From Lachnospiraceae bacterium (GTDB lineage: Bacteria; Bacteroidota; Bacteroidia; Bacteroidales; Muribaculaceae): a DNA stretch of 64,000 nucleotides. Every line of letters starts with the position of its first letter. Position 1 is the stretch's first letter. The DNA lies in NCBI GenBank assembly GCA_023663655.1, contig JAMPGZ010000004.1, positions 62,001-126,000 on the forward strand, given 5' to 3'. The position numbers and the translations under genes are program-made. The notes under the pieces are model-generated. The model saw nothing but the letters and a program-made list of their open reading frames with translations, was not told the DNA's origin and did no database searches. Shown here one piece after another: positions 1 through 8,268 of this stretch.

Positions 1-276
1 TGGGACAACGGGAAAATGGAGCAAGCTGTCATAACATCCACCAATGGAGGAACTCTCCGCATCGCATCAGCAACCCCTCTGAAATGCAACGTGGAGATGT
101 CGCGCGTCGAAGATGCGACATCCACTGTGGAAAATCCGCTCCTCATCCCTCAGGAAATCAAGAAACCGCTCATAGCTCCCAATGCCCCTGTAAACACCGA
201 GCTGACGAAATCGCCTGAATTCATCTACGAAATCGTCACCGCACCGGGAGCATCCTACACTCTTTCAGCGGAATAA
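1..276 (+). CDS. C-terminal end of a GH95-like alpha-L-fucosidase (partial)
   Basis: The frame is open from base 1 to a TAA at 274-276, so about 91 codons of a gene that begins before the window are visible. The opening residues W-D-N-G-K followed by AVITSTNGG-LRI resemble the closing beta-sandwich of GH95 alpha-L-fucosidases and related glycan hydrolases, where a W-x-(D/N)-G-K-L motif precedes a strand with G-G-x-x-R. No catalytic residue lies in this fragment, so the family call rests on a short tail only; another glycoside hydrolase with the same end domain is possible. A strong terminator follows within 30 bases, so it is the last gene of its transcript. Confidence 0.55.
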   Translation, partial: WDNGKMEQAVITSTNGGTLRIASATPLKCNVEMSRVEDATSTVENPLLIPQEIKKPLIAPNAPVNTELTKSPEFIYEIVTAPGASYTLSAE

Positions 277-303
277 CAGCTATCTCTTTATAACTATATA
301 TGG

Positions 304-343
304 TGATGCAAGGCTCTAATTTTAGAGTCTTGTATCATTTTTA
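304..343 (+). terminator. Rho-independent terminator after the partial hydrolase
   Basis: A 14-bp stem (304-317 with 323-336, two G-U pairs) closes a 5-base loop and is followed by ATTTTTATAG. It lies 28 bases after the stop codon. Confidence 0.75.
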
Positions 344-345
344 TA

Positions 346-700
346 GTGTGTTTAATAAAAACGGGATCCCCGACGCGGCAACAATGGCGGCTTCGTGTTG
401 GTGACCTGTGCACTGAGCCAATTTCAAGCAGTCTTCCAGATCATTTTCTGGAACTTAGCGAAATATATTTCGGGCGACTCCATCTGCTTCCGCTATCGTT
501 GCCGGTCGGGTTCTGCCGGGGAAGTACCTGTCGGAGTACTCCAACGGATCCGTGCATCGCAGCGTGGCTCTCGGGGCTGACTGTAGCCGGCTGATGTCAG
601 CATCCTTCGGGCGTGTTGCGTGGATTGCGGCGGAACCGTGACGGGATATCTCTCCCGCAGATTGATACCGTTATGTTTGGCAAAGATAGTGTATGGTTGT
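346..700. other. Non-coding, hairpin-dense stretch of unknown role
   Basis: No convincing gene lies here; the short open frames have no recognisable composition or start context. The stretch is richer in G+C than the flanks and holds several small palindromes, for example CGAAATATATTTCG near 459-472 and GGAGTACTCC near 533-542. On the minus strand TATCTTTG (681-688) fits the Bacteroidales -7 element TAnnTTTG, but no good -33 element precedes it and no clear terminator ends at the far side. It could be a decayed gene or an untested RNA. Confidence 0.3.
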
Positions 701-750
701 TGGGGATTTACCCACTTTTTATCCCCCCATGTGAAATTTTTTTCAACTTA

Positions 751-835
751 GCCGGTATGTAGCACCAGCAGAATGCCGGGTCACGGATAATATCCCCAAT
801 ATATGGAGTTCCAGAGGAACGATACAATGGTTCGC
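751..835 (-). repeat. Modular palindromic repeat, divergent copy
   Basis: The imperfect palindrome at 751-780 starts GCCGGTATG and ends AATGCCGGG. It is the reverse orientation of the units at 871 and 1008. It is followed by the small hairpin GTTCC-AGA-GGAAC with the flank GA-ACAA, also seen near 59585 and 61974 with a different loop. The second CTAAG-linked hairpin is missing. Confidence 0.7.
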
Positions 836-870
836 TCTTACAGAGCTTGATTCAATTTCGAATACATTTA

Positions 871-990
871 CCCGGCATTCCGCTAACGCTACATACCGGG
901 CTAAGCTCTTGCGGTCATACTGACCGCCTCTATTACAACACGAACAATGCGGAATAAACTCACTGACACGGTATCAACATACAACCCGGA
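871..990 (+). repeat. Modular palindromic repeat, tandem copy A
   Basis: The palindrome at 871-900 (CCCGGCATTCC...CATACCGGG) is followed by CTAAG and the hairpin GCGGTC-ATACT-GACCGC at 911-927, then a tail that is shared almost base for base with copy B at 1008-1130. The two copies are direct repeats with about 137 bases between equivalent points. Confidence 0.85.
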
Positions 991-1007
991 TTACACGGCA
1001 TTATTGA

Positions 1008-1150
1008 CCCGGCATTCCGCTAGCGCTACATACCGGGAAATCTAAGCTCTTGCGGTCATACTGACCGCATCTATTACAACACGAACAATGCGGAATAAAC
1101 TCACTGACACGGTATCAACATACAACCCGGAATAAACTCACTGACACGGT
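1008..1150 (+). repeat. Modular palindromic repeat, tandem copy B plus partial third tail
   Basis: This is a near-identical direct repeat of copy A, with a 30-base palindrome at 1008-1037 and the same hairpin at 1052-1068. After the tail ends (about 1130) the segment AATAAACTCACTGACACGGT is repeated once more (1131-1150), a partial third unit that suggests slippage or unequal exchange. Confidence 0.85.
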
Positions 1151-1151
1151 A

Positions 1152-1187
1152 CAAAAAAATGGCTGCGTCACGTGATGTGACGCAGCC
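1152..1187 (-). terminator. Terminator of the M48 protease gene
   Basis: A perfect 10-bp stem GGCTGCGTCA/TGACGCAGCC (1161-1170 with 1178-1187) is followed, reading the minus strand, by a run of seven T. It lies 25 bases past the stop codon. Confidence 0.85.
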
Positions 1188-1212
1188 ATTTCCATTATTT
1201 ATGAGTAATTTT

Positions 1213-2010
1213 TTATTTGCTTTCTTTGCTTTCAGGACGAGTGAAACCGTCTTTCTGGCAACGCTCAGTCATGTGCTTGATGCGAGCGGCAGTTTCAGGA
1301 TGAGAGGAGAACATCTTGTTGAGATAGCTTGAGCTGCCAGAGCTTTCGCCTTCCATGTTCTGGAATTTCTCAAATGCCATCACCATGCCCCAAGGGTTCT
1401 TACCGTTTGCCTTAAGGAAATCGTAGCCGCAATCATCAGCTTCATTTTCCTGCTTCTGCGAATACTTGGCGTTGATGAGCGAAGAACCGAGGTCGCCGAG
1501 CTGTGAGTCGGTCAATGCAGCCGCCTTACCGCTTGTAGATGCAACACCATCCTTGAGGGCATCGCTCAACAACTGGGTTTTGAAAGCATTCTTTGAATGG
1601 TGTTTCATGACATGGCCTATCTCATGGCCGATGATTCCGAGAAGCTCGTCGTCGCTCATGATATCCATCAATGAAGAGAACACGCGCACACTTCCGTCGG
1701 GGCACGCAAAAGCGTTTACATCAATCACGTCATAAACCTTGAAGTTCAATGGAATGCCATCGGCTTCAGTGATACCCTCAGTGAGCTTGTTAAGACGGAT
1801 GGTGTAGGGATCCTTTTCATCACACACCTTATTGTGTGTGTCCATCCACTCCACTGATTCCTTTACATATTCAGCCATCTCCTTGTCGGTCAAAGTCACT
1901 GCCTTGACTGCCTTAGTGGCTCCCTTTACCGCTCTTCCGAGATTGAACTGTGCCGACGCAGAAACGGTCGACAACAACAAAATCGACAAAAAAATCTTAA
2001 ATCCTTTCAT
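1213..2010 (-). CDS. M48 family zinc metalloprotease, exported
   Basis: A 265-residue protein with a cleavable signal peptide (about residues 1-21, ending ASAQ). It carries the zinc-binding helix HEIGH at 129-133 and a downstream ENEAD Glu (about 188-190) as third ligand, the layout of small M48 proteases such as LoiP/YggG. Those enzymes act in the cell envelope on misfolded or assembling proteins; the substrate here is unknown. The C-terminal part contains SSHPET-A-RI, a conserved M48 feature near the end of the domain. It is transcribed alone, divergent from the membrane protein gene that starts 75 bases away. The minus-strand sequence TAATTTTG (2045-2052) is a candidate -7 element. Confidence 0.9.
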   Translation of the reverse strand: MKGFKIFLSILLLSTVSASAQFNLGRAVKGATKAVKAVTLTDKEMAEYVKESVEWMDTHNKVCDEKDPYTIRLNKLTEGITEADGIPLNFKVYDVIDVNAFACPDGSVRVFSSLMDIMSDDELLGIIGHEIGHVMKHHSKNAFKTQLLSDALKDGVASTSGKAAALTDSQLGDLGSSLINAKYSQKQENEADDCGYDFLKANGKNPWGMVMAFEKFQNMEGESSGSSSYLNKMFSSHPETAARIKHMTERCQKDGFTRPESKESK

Positions 2011-2084
2011 AAAAATAACGATATTTGCATTAAGTTTTTCCGGGACAAAATTACAAAAAATATAGTATCAATAAAATTTTAATC

Positions 2085-2606
2085 ATGGCAAAAATAATCA
2101 TATCCCTCTTGTTGGCATTCTTGTGTTATGGAGCCATCGCTGCTCTGTCATCGGCTACCCTCATAAGCCCGTGGTTCCCAATAGGAACCGCATTTGCATT
2201 TGCGGCAATCACCGGAACCGCATTTGCCCCGAAATGGGAAAAGTTCACATCCTCCGGCAAGTTTATCCTCAATTATCTATGCCATCTTGTCGCTGTCACC
2301 GGAATATTAAGCGCCCTTTTCTATATTCCCAACTATGTATTTGCCGACGCATCCACAAGCCACACCGTCAAGGCTGTTGTGGAACGGCGCTATACCGAGA
2401 CCCGATACAAGTCGAAACGCATACGCCGCAATGTCTACGGCAAGGGGGAACCCTATAAAGTGTATTATATGGAACTGCGGTTTGAGAACGGCATGAAGAA
2501 AGCGCGACATCTAAATCAGCAGAAATATAACCGCATAAGAAAAGGCGACACCATAACCGTGGATATTTCGCAAGGAGCATTCCACGTGCCGGTCATAAAA
2601 AAATAA
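2085..2606 (+). CDS. Predicted membrane protein, unknown function
   Basis: A 173-residue protein not recognised as a named family. Three hydrophobic stretches occupy about residues 4-24, 30-48 and 60-82. They are followed by a soluble, strongly basic C-terminal part of about 85 residues, rich in Arg, Lys and Tyr, that looks like a small beta domain. By the positive-inside rule alone its side of the membrane is not clear. The gene stands alone, divergent from the M48 protease and convergent with the small lipoprotein gene; a shared hairpin ends both convergent transcripts. Confidence 0.65.
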   Translation: MAKIIISLLLAFLCYGAIAALSSATLISPWFPIGTAFAFAAITGTAFAPKWEKFTSSGKFILNYLCHLVAVTGILSALFYIPNYVFADASTSHTVKAVVERRYTETRYKSKRIRRNVYGKGEPYKVYYMELRFENGMKKARHLNQQKYNRIRKGDTITVDISQGAFHVPVIKK

Positions 2607-2634
2607 CCGGTCGATATACCGGTCACGTATGGGC

Positions 2635-2671
2635 ACAAAAAAAGCTGATCACTTGAGTGGTCAGCTTATTT
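2635..2671. terminator. Bidirectional terminator between convergent genes
   Basis: The stem AGCTGATCAC/GTGGTCAGCT (about 2643-2666, one G-T pair) has a run of A on its left and TTATTTCA on its right, so it can end the membrane protein transcript on the plus strand and the lipoprotein transcript on the minus strand. Confidence 0.75.
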
Positions 2672-2690
2672 CATGCTGTGTAATTTCTAA

Positions 2691-2891
2691 TTACTGAGCA
2701 ACAGCAGCAGAGTCAGCAACAACAGCAGCAGAGTCAGCAACAGCAGCAGCTGAATCAGCTACAACTTCAACAGCTTCTTCTACAACTTCAACTTCTTCTG
2801 CAGGAGCAGCAGCTTCAGTATTTTCAGCATTCTTGCAAGAGAACATAGAAACGCTGAATACAACAGCAAGTAATAAAACTAACTTTTTCAT
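2691..2891 (-). CDS. Small Ala/Val/Glu-rich lipoprotein with VADSAA repeats
   Basis: A 66-residue protein with a type II signal peptide (lipobox S-M-F-S-C, Cys19). The mature part is almost wholly Ala, Val, Glu, Asp and Ser; the second half is a tandem repeat of V-A-D-S-A-A-x. It has no aromatic residues after the signal and is very acidic, so it is probably a flexible, membrane-anchored chain. The repeat is also visible in the DNA as imperfect 21-base units. Many Bacteroidales encode such short lipoproteins; none has a known role that I can assign. It is monocistronic with a good promoter at 2940-2969. Confidence 0.75.
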   Translation of the reverse strand: MKKLVLLLAVVFSVSMFSCKNAENTEAAAPAEEVEVVEEAVEVVADSAAAVADSAAVVADSAAVAQ

Positions 2892-2939
2892 TTCTTTGTA
2901 AATTAATAATAAAACAATTTTTTAGCTTCAAAAACGATG

Positions 2940-2969
2940 CAAAGTTAATACAAAATTAGAATACTACAA
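2940..2969 (-). promoter_or_regulatory. Bacteroidales-type promoter of the small lipoprotein
   Basis: Reading the minus strand, TTG (2967-2969) is followed after 19 bases by TAACTTTG (2940-2947), matching the primary sigma consensus TTG-N19-21-TAnnTTTG. The predicted start lies about 40 bases upstream of the ATG. Confidence 0.65.
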
Positions 2970-3033
2970 CTTTTTTTTGTGATTATTTTCGTCTTATTAA
3001 TGAACATACACTAAAAAAGAGCCGTTTCACGCA

Positions 3034-4737
3034 TTATTTAACATTTGCAGCGGCGATTTTATTCGCCATAGACACCGCTTTACTGATATGGTCGCATATA
3101 TGATCCCGTCCTATCAGGTCGTTGATCTTTGATTTTTCCAAAGTCTGTCTTACCGACGGATTGACTCCCGACAGAACCACATGGATGCCGTCGGCTTGCG
3201 ATGACTTGATAAGCATCTCGAGATTGTGCACACCGGTGGCATCGATGAACGGCACTCGGCGCATACGGATAATACGCACCACGGCTGTCTGTCCACCTAT
3301 TGTTGTGCGCATGAGTTCGTCAAATTTCGTAGCGACACCGAAGAAGAACGGACCGTCGATTTCATACACACTCACTCCGTCGGCAACATTGAGCACCTCA
3401 TGCTGGGTGAGATCGGTTCCTTCGGCAACATCAAGCTGCTCGGAATATACACGCACCTGAGTATTTTCCATCACACGCTGCAGGAAGAGGATGATGGCAA
3501 GCAGCAAGCCGATTTCGATGGCGATGGTAAGGTCAAACACCACTGTCAGCAAGAATGTCACGATAAGCACCGACACATCGCTTTTAGGCGACTTGAAAAT
3601 GCCCACCACCGTACGCCAACCACTCATATTATATGACACCATAATGAGGACTGCGGCAAGGCAGCTCATGGGCACAAGGTTGATGAGAGGCATGAGGAAC
3701 AGGAATATCAGCAACAGCACAACAGTGTGGATGATACCGGCAACGGGTGTGCGTCCGCCATTGGTGATATTGGTCATTGTGCGGGCGATAGCACCGGTGA
3801 CAGGAATACCGCCGAAGAAAGGAACCACCACATTGGCTATACCCTGACCTATAAGCTCGGTGTTGCTGTTGGTGCGTGAACCTGTGACACCATCGGCAAC
3901 AGTAGCCGACAGCAACGACTCAATGGCGCAAAGAATGGCGATGGTGAATGCCGACGGCATCAACTGGTTGATGGTGTTCATCGACAGCTCAAATCCCTGC
4001 GGCTGCGGGATATCGGTTGGGAGTGAGCCGAAGCGGTCGCCGATAGTCTCAATTTCAAGTCCCGGGAACAGGCTCTCGGCAAAGTAGACACCGATAGTCG
4101 CGATAATGATGGCGATAAGCGAACCGGGGAGCTTCTTGGAAATTTTCGGAGTCAATATTATAATAAGGAGTGACACCACGCCCACCACGAGAGTGGCAAG
4201 GTGAGTATTGCCAAAATTTTGGATGAACACACCCCACTTCGACAGGAACTCGCTCGGCACATCGGTCAAGCCAAGCCCGAAAAAGTCATTGATCTGAGTG
4301 GAAAAAATCGTTAGGGCGATACCGCTCGTGAATCCGACCACTATAGGATAAGGGATGAACTTGATGACAGTTCCAAGATGGAACAGACCAAGCATTATCA
4401 AAATCAAGCCCGCCATGAGGGTGGCGATGGCAAGCCCCTCAAGACCGAAATTCTGTATAATACTGTAGACAATCACGATAAAAGCTCCGGTGGGACCACC
4501 TATCTGCACTGAGTTTCCACCAAATGCAGAAACGAGAAATCCGCCGATGATGGCAGTGATAAGACCGATGGTAGGGCTCACACCTGACGCAATACCGAAT
4601 GCGATAGCAAGAGGAAGAGCAACAATACCAACAACCACTCCGGCAACAAGATCATCCTTAAACCGGCTCATAGAATAATGACGTAAAGCCGAAAAAAACT
4701 TTGGCTTAAAGTCAATTGCACCTGATAATTTCATCAC
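3034..4737 (-). CDS. SulP family anion transporter with STAS domain
   Basis: A 567-residue integral membrane protein of the SulP/SLC26 family (sulfate, bicarbonate or other anions coupled to H+ or Na+). The N-terminal part has many membrane segments with family motifs: AFGIASGVSPTIGL near 45-60, GGPTGAF near 80 and NITNGGRTPVAG near 325. The C-terminal ~120 residues form a cytoplasmic STAS domain, with D-A-T-G preceding a helix near 500. Substrate cannot be told from sequence. The first codon in the long frame is GTG, directly followed by ATG, so initiation could be at 4737 or 4734. It stands alone; the 250 bases upstream are A+T-rich with no gene. Confidence 0.9.
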   Translation of the reverse strand: MMKLSGAIDFKPKFFSALRHYSMSRFKDDLVAGVVVGIVALPLAIAFGIASGVSPTIGLITAIIGGFLVSAFGGNSVQIGGPTGAFIVIVYSIIQNFGLEGLAIATLMAGLILIMLGLFHLGTVIKFIPYPIVVGFTSGIALTIFSTQINDFFGLGLTDVPSEFLSKWGVFIQNFGNTHLATLVVGVVSLLIIILTPKISKKLPGSLIAIIIATIGVYFAESLFPGLEIETIGDRFGSLPTDIPQPQGFELSMNTINQLMPSAFTIAILCAIESLLSATVADGVTGSRTNSNTELIGQGIANVVVPFFGGIPVTGAIARTMTNITNGGRTPVAGIIHTVVLLLIFLFLMPLINLVPMSCLAAVLIMVSYNMSGWRTVVGIFKSPKSDVSVLIVTFLLTVVFDLTIAIEIGLLLAIILFLQRVMENTQVRVYSEQLDVAEGTDLTQHEVLNVADGVSVYEIDGPFFFGVATKFDELMRTTIGGQTAVVRIIRMRRVPFIDATGVHNLEMLIKSSQADGIHVVLSGVNPSVRQTLEKSKINDLIGRDHICDHISKAVSMANKIAAANVK

Positions 4738-4987
4738 AATGATGATTTAAACTGTTTATAAATCGAAAAACAAGGCGCAAAATTAACAAATTTTTTCGAT
4801 TTATGAAAATTACTAATTCCATGCCACCACCCTCTGCAATATAATACACTAATAATAAATATATTAAATATAATGTCATGTGATTTTTCAATAATAATTT
4901 TTTGTTGATATTTACCTTTTATGTTAATTTGCCATATAGGATTACAGCAACACGACAACCAATAATATCATCAAATAAAATCGCATC

Positions 4988-5386
4988 ATGGCAATATCAA
5001 TCGCAGACAGTATCAACTGTGTCGGACTCCCCGTTATCGTAACGACAAGTTACCCTTATCTGAATTTTCTCATTGACACCGGCGCAAATTTAAATTCTAT
5101 CTTCACCTTTGTATATGAAGGATTGCCTGATTTTTTCACACCCTTAGAATCAAAACAATCTTTATTTGGAATAGAAGGAAATGAGGTGACCTATGGCATG
5201 GCAAAAGCTACCATTGAATTCAACGACACAAAAGCGGAAACAGCATTTTCGGTAATGAACGCCGACATGGCGGTTCGCCGATTGCAGGAAGATCACGGAT
5301 TTCAGCTTCATGGCATATTAGGCACACAATTCCTGAAAGACAATAAATGGATTATTGATTTTGGAAAACTCGAAATCATAACTTAA
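4988..5386 (+). CDS. Retropepsin-like aspartic protease
   Basis: A 132-residue protein with the single-lobe aspartyl protease signature: hydrophobic-hydrophobic-D-T-G-A near residues 28-33 (NFLIDTGANLNS) and the second motif GILGTQFL near 112, then a final strand W-I-I-D-F. Such single-lobe proteins act as homodimers, each giving one catalytic Asp. There is no signal peptide or membrane segment, so it is probably cytoplasmic, unlike the exported bacterial members. The gene ends 13 bases before the next one on the same strand, so the two are likely co-transcribed. The target is unknown; the partner is a natural candidate. Confidence 0.75.
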   Translation: MAISIADSINCVGLPVIVTTSYPYLNFLIDTGANLNSIFTFVYEGLPDFFTPLESKQSLFGIEGNEVTYGMAKATIEFNDTKAETAFSVMNADMAVRRLQEDHGFQLHGILGTQFLKDNKWIIDFGKLEIIT

Positions 5387-5399
5387 TTTTGCTGTCACT

Positions 5400-6782
5400 A
5401 TGTCACACTCGTTCGATAAAGCTTTAGACGAAATCATACAAATGTATGATTGCACGGATGTAAACGGGCTACAACCTTGCACAAATAACCTCCGGATCCA
5501 AAACAATGTGCTATATGTATACTACTATGATCGCAAAACCGAAACAACCCTTCGCAAAATACTGGAGGAAAAGCCTCCTATTGACACGCTATTCATAGGG
5601 AAATCTTTCGTGATGTGGGATATTAGGCGCATTTTTAATATTCCTTATGCACATAAAGCCATAAAGAATCTGATCCCTGAGGATTCAGGAAGATACTATT
5701 CTGAAAACGGGTTACTCATTGACAGAACAAAGATGTCAATCAGAGCTTACGCTCCCGGAAGGACCGATGAGATTATCACCATTCCTGAAGGAATCGTTAC
5801 TTTAGAATATGGATGTTTGAATTATAACAAATATGTACGACGCATCATTCTGCCATCGTCCATCCGAAATATCGAAGGCCTAGACGGTCTGCCGGAGTTA
5901 AAGGAGATCGTAATAGTGGGCAATACCGGGAAATATATATCTAAAGATGGACTGATTTTTACTAATGACGGCTCCAAACTTCCTTATTTCGTGTCGTTAG
6001 CCAACAAAAGACGCATTATCGAGTCAGCCTCAGATTCTTTATTCAACGAATTATTGTGGTCGACTAGAGAGGAAGCTCTAAAAGAGCGATGGCACGGAAT
6101 CAAGTATAGTAATATACTATTCTACCGATACAGTTCCGGTTATTCTCTGAAAATCATATATAATGGCAGATTCTACCAACAAATATGGCGAATTTCGATG
6201 GATCGAGGCACAAGAATCACCATTGGCTATGCATTTGTCGAACTCTGGAAGGAAGTGCCATATAACGAATGCTTTGATAATAATATGATGTGGGAGAAAG
6301 ATATCGACGACAATGGGTGCACACCAACACCATTAAGCGGCTGTAGCCCTTGTTGCAGACACCGCGCTAATTGTGAGGCAATATATCAATCAAACAATTC
6401 GTACATACGTAATCTTCAGAATCTTAAAGAACTTGGCGATTTCAGAATAAACCATTACGGTGGTATCGAATTCAATATGCCCACTACAACTCCCATCGAA
6501 TATATAAAGTCTATTTTATGGAAATTTCTTGATATAGCATTGGAGCTGAGGACGAAATATAAGATTTTGGAACAACCGCCGCACACATCTCTTTTTCATA
6601 ATCCCGATCCCTATATATATGATGAGGACTATCTTGAATATTTTCCTTTTAATTTTAATTGCTCGATCGGATCAAGTCAAAAAAGATTTATCTCAGAAAT
6701 GGACAATCTGATTTACTATGACCCTGATTTCTATTATGACGAAACGGATATCGACACAGAGGATAGGGAGCCTCCTTTTTGA
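5400..6782 (+). CDS. Hypothetical protein with a BspA-type leucine-rich segment
   Basis: A 460-residue protein without signal peptide. Residues about 100-190 read as degenerate BspA-type (LRR_5) repeats: I-I-T-I-P-E-G-I, then I-I-L-P-S-S-I-R-N-I, then a K-E-I-V-I-V strand followed by KYISKDGLIFTNDG. The rest is not recognised. A Cys-rich stretch near residues 311-329 (C-T-P...C-S-P-C-C...C) could bind metal. The C-terminal tail is acidic and aromatic. It directly follows the retropepsin-like gene, suggesting a functional pair. LRR_5 proteins are usually secreted, so a cytoplasmic member is unusual. A strong terminator lies about 110 bases downstream. Confidence 0.55.
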   Translation: MSHSFDKALDEIIQMYDCTDVNGLQPCTNNLRIQNNVLYVYYYDRKTETTLRKILEEKPPIDTLFIGKSFVMWDIRRIFNIPYAHKAIKNLIPEDSGRYYSENGLLIDRTKMSIRAYAPGRTDEIITIPEGIVTLEYGCLNYNKYVRRIILPSSIRNIEGLDGLPELKEIVIVGNTGKYISKDGLIFTNDGSKLPYFVSLANKRRIIESASDSLFNELLWSTREEALKERWHGIKYSNILFYRYSSGYSLKIIYNGRFYQQIWRISMDRGTRITIGYAFVELWKEVPYNECFDNNMMWEKDIDDNGCTPTPLSGCSPCCRHRANCEAIYQSNNSYIRNLQNLKELGDFRINHYGGIEFNMPTTTPIEYIKSILWKFLDIALELRTKYKILEQPPHTSLFHNPDPYIYDEDYLEYFPFNFNCSIGSSQKRFISEMDNLIYYDPDFYYDETDIDTEDREPPF

Positions 6783-6894
6783 AAAAATCGGGGTGAGGTA
6801 AACTTTTTACGGGGGAGAGTGTTTTAGAAGTAAGAGAAGGCATTTTTCTGGCGTTATTAAAAAGCCAACTCCGTAAAAAATGCTATACCTTCTC

Positions 6895-6933
6895 AGCCCC
6901 CTTCCTCCACCGGAAGGTGGGCTCTTTTTTTTT
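6895..6933 (+). terminator. Strong terminator before the CobW-type gene
   Basis: AGCCCCCTTCC (6895-6905) pairs with GGAAGGTGGGCT (6912-6923), an 11-bp stem with one bulged T, followed by nine T (6925-6933). It ends the protease/LRR transcript and separates it from the next gene. Confidence 0.85.
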
Positions 6934-7010
6934 GCCCTTGCCGCAATTTCTTTCTTGCGCAATAGCCGGGGATTGACTAATTTTATCTTTAAAATCAACT
7001 TTATACCGTT

Positions 7011-8261
7011 ATGTTCAACAATACCCACAATGAAATACCGGTGCTACTGCTCACCGGCTACCTCGGAAGCGGAAAAACCACCCTACTGAATCGTATCTTG
7101 ACCAACGAACGCGGCATCCGATTTGCCGTGATAGTCAACGACATAGGCGAAGTGAACATCGACGCATCGCTCATCCAGAAAGGCGGCGTGGTGGGAAATG
7201 ACGATTCCGGCGACCTGGTAGCTCTCCAGAACGGATGCATCTGCTGCACATTGAAAATGGATCTCGTGAACCAGCTGACCGAAATCGCCGCCACAGGAAA
7301 ATTTGACTACATCGTGATCGAGGCAAGCGGAATATGCGAGCCGGAACCTATCGCCCAGACCATCTGCTCCATCCCGGCGATGGCTCCGCAATTCACTCAT
7401 GGCACCCTCCCACGGCTTGACTGCATAGCGACTGTGGTCGACGCGCTGAGGATGAAGAGCGAATTTGGCTGCGGAGAGGATCTGCAATCAACGAAAATCG
7501 ACGAGGAGGATATCGAAAATCTCATCATCCAGCAGATAGAGTTCTGCAACGTAATCATCCTTAACAAGATATCGGAGGTAACACCCGCCGAAGCAGGACG
7601 AATCAAGGCGGTGATACGCGCATTGCAGCCCAAAGCGAAGATAATAGAATGTGATTATGCCGATTTCAACTTCGAGGAGATACTCGGCACGGGAATGTTT
7701 GACTTCGAGGATGTAGCCACTTCAGCCACATGGATACGCGAGCTTGAAGGACACCATGACCACGATGAGGAAGAGGAGGAACACCACCATCACCACCATG
7801 AGCATCACCACCATGATCATGACCACTGCGACGACGAGCATTGCAGCTGCCACCACCATCATCACCACCACGGCGAGGGCGAAGCTGAGGAATATGGCAT
7901 ACAGACGATGGTCTACTGCCGCCGGCAGGGATTTGATCTCAACAAATTTGACCGTTTCATCGCTACAGGATGGTATGCCAACATAATCCGCGCCAAGGGA
8001 ATACTCTATTTCTCAAGCAACCGCGATATGTGCTACCTATTCGAGCAAGCGGGTGTTCAGAAAAAGCTCACCGAAGTGGGACTATGGTATGCCGCCGCTC
8101 CTGCCGACGAGTTGCAACAGATGATGGAACGCGATGCCACCTTGCGCCGTGACTGGGACGAAGAATATGGCGACCGCATGATAAAACTCGTGTTCATAGG
8201 GCAGAACCTTGATCGCGATGCAATAACTGCTTCACTTGACGCTTGCCTCGCAAAATACTAA
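7011..8261 (+). CDS. CobW/COG0523 family GTP-dependent metallochaperone
   Basis: A 416-residue G3E GTPase. The Walker A motif GYLGSGKTTLL lies at 16-26, the family CxCC metal site (CICC) at 76-79, and the guanine motif N-K-I near 183. A long His/Asp/Glu/Cys-rich insert (about residues 247-287) holds more than twenty His residues, typical of members that store or hand over zinc or another divalent metal. The C-terminal CobW_C domain follows (about 295-415), with G-I-L-Y-F near 325. Members include zinc transferases and cobalt or nickel chaperones; no adjacent metalloenzyme or Zur-like site tells which. It is transcribed alone and converges with the S41 protease gene. Confidence 0.9.
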   Translation: MFNNTHNEIPVLLLTGYLGSGKTTLLNRILTNERGIRFAVIVNDIGEVNIDASLIQKGGVVGNDDSGDLVALQNGCICCTLKMDLVNQLTEIAATGKFDYIVIEASGICEPEPIAQTICSIPAMAPQFTHGTLPRLDCIATVVDALRMKSEFGCGEDLQSTKIDEEDIENLIIQQIEFCNVIILNKISEVTPAEAGRIKAVIRALQPKAKIIECDYADFNFEEILGTGMFDFEDVATSATWIRELEGHHDHDEEEEEHHHHHHEHHHHDHDHCDDEHCSCHHHHHHHGEGEAEEYGIQTMVYCRRQGFDLNKFDRFIATGWYANIIRAKGILYFSSNRDMCYLFEQAGVQKKLTEVGLWYAAAPADELQQMMERDATLRRDWDEEYGDRMIKLVFIGQNLDRDAITASLDACLAKY

Positions 8262-8268
8262 ACCGGTT

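Noticed and set aside
346..594. An 82-codon plus-strand frame after the first gene
   Set aside because: Cys-, Ser- and Arg-rich with no signal or domain and no good start context; the region looks non-coding.
871..1150. CRISPR-like tandem repeats
   Set aside because: Only two and a partial units of over 100 bases, with no regular spacers and no cas genes; they are palindromic modular repeats.
7744..7986. Thr/Met/Ile-rich frame in the CobW-type gene
   Set aside because: It is the His-rich codon run (CAC/CAT) of the real gene read in another frame.
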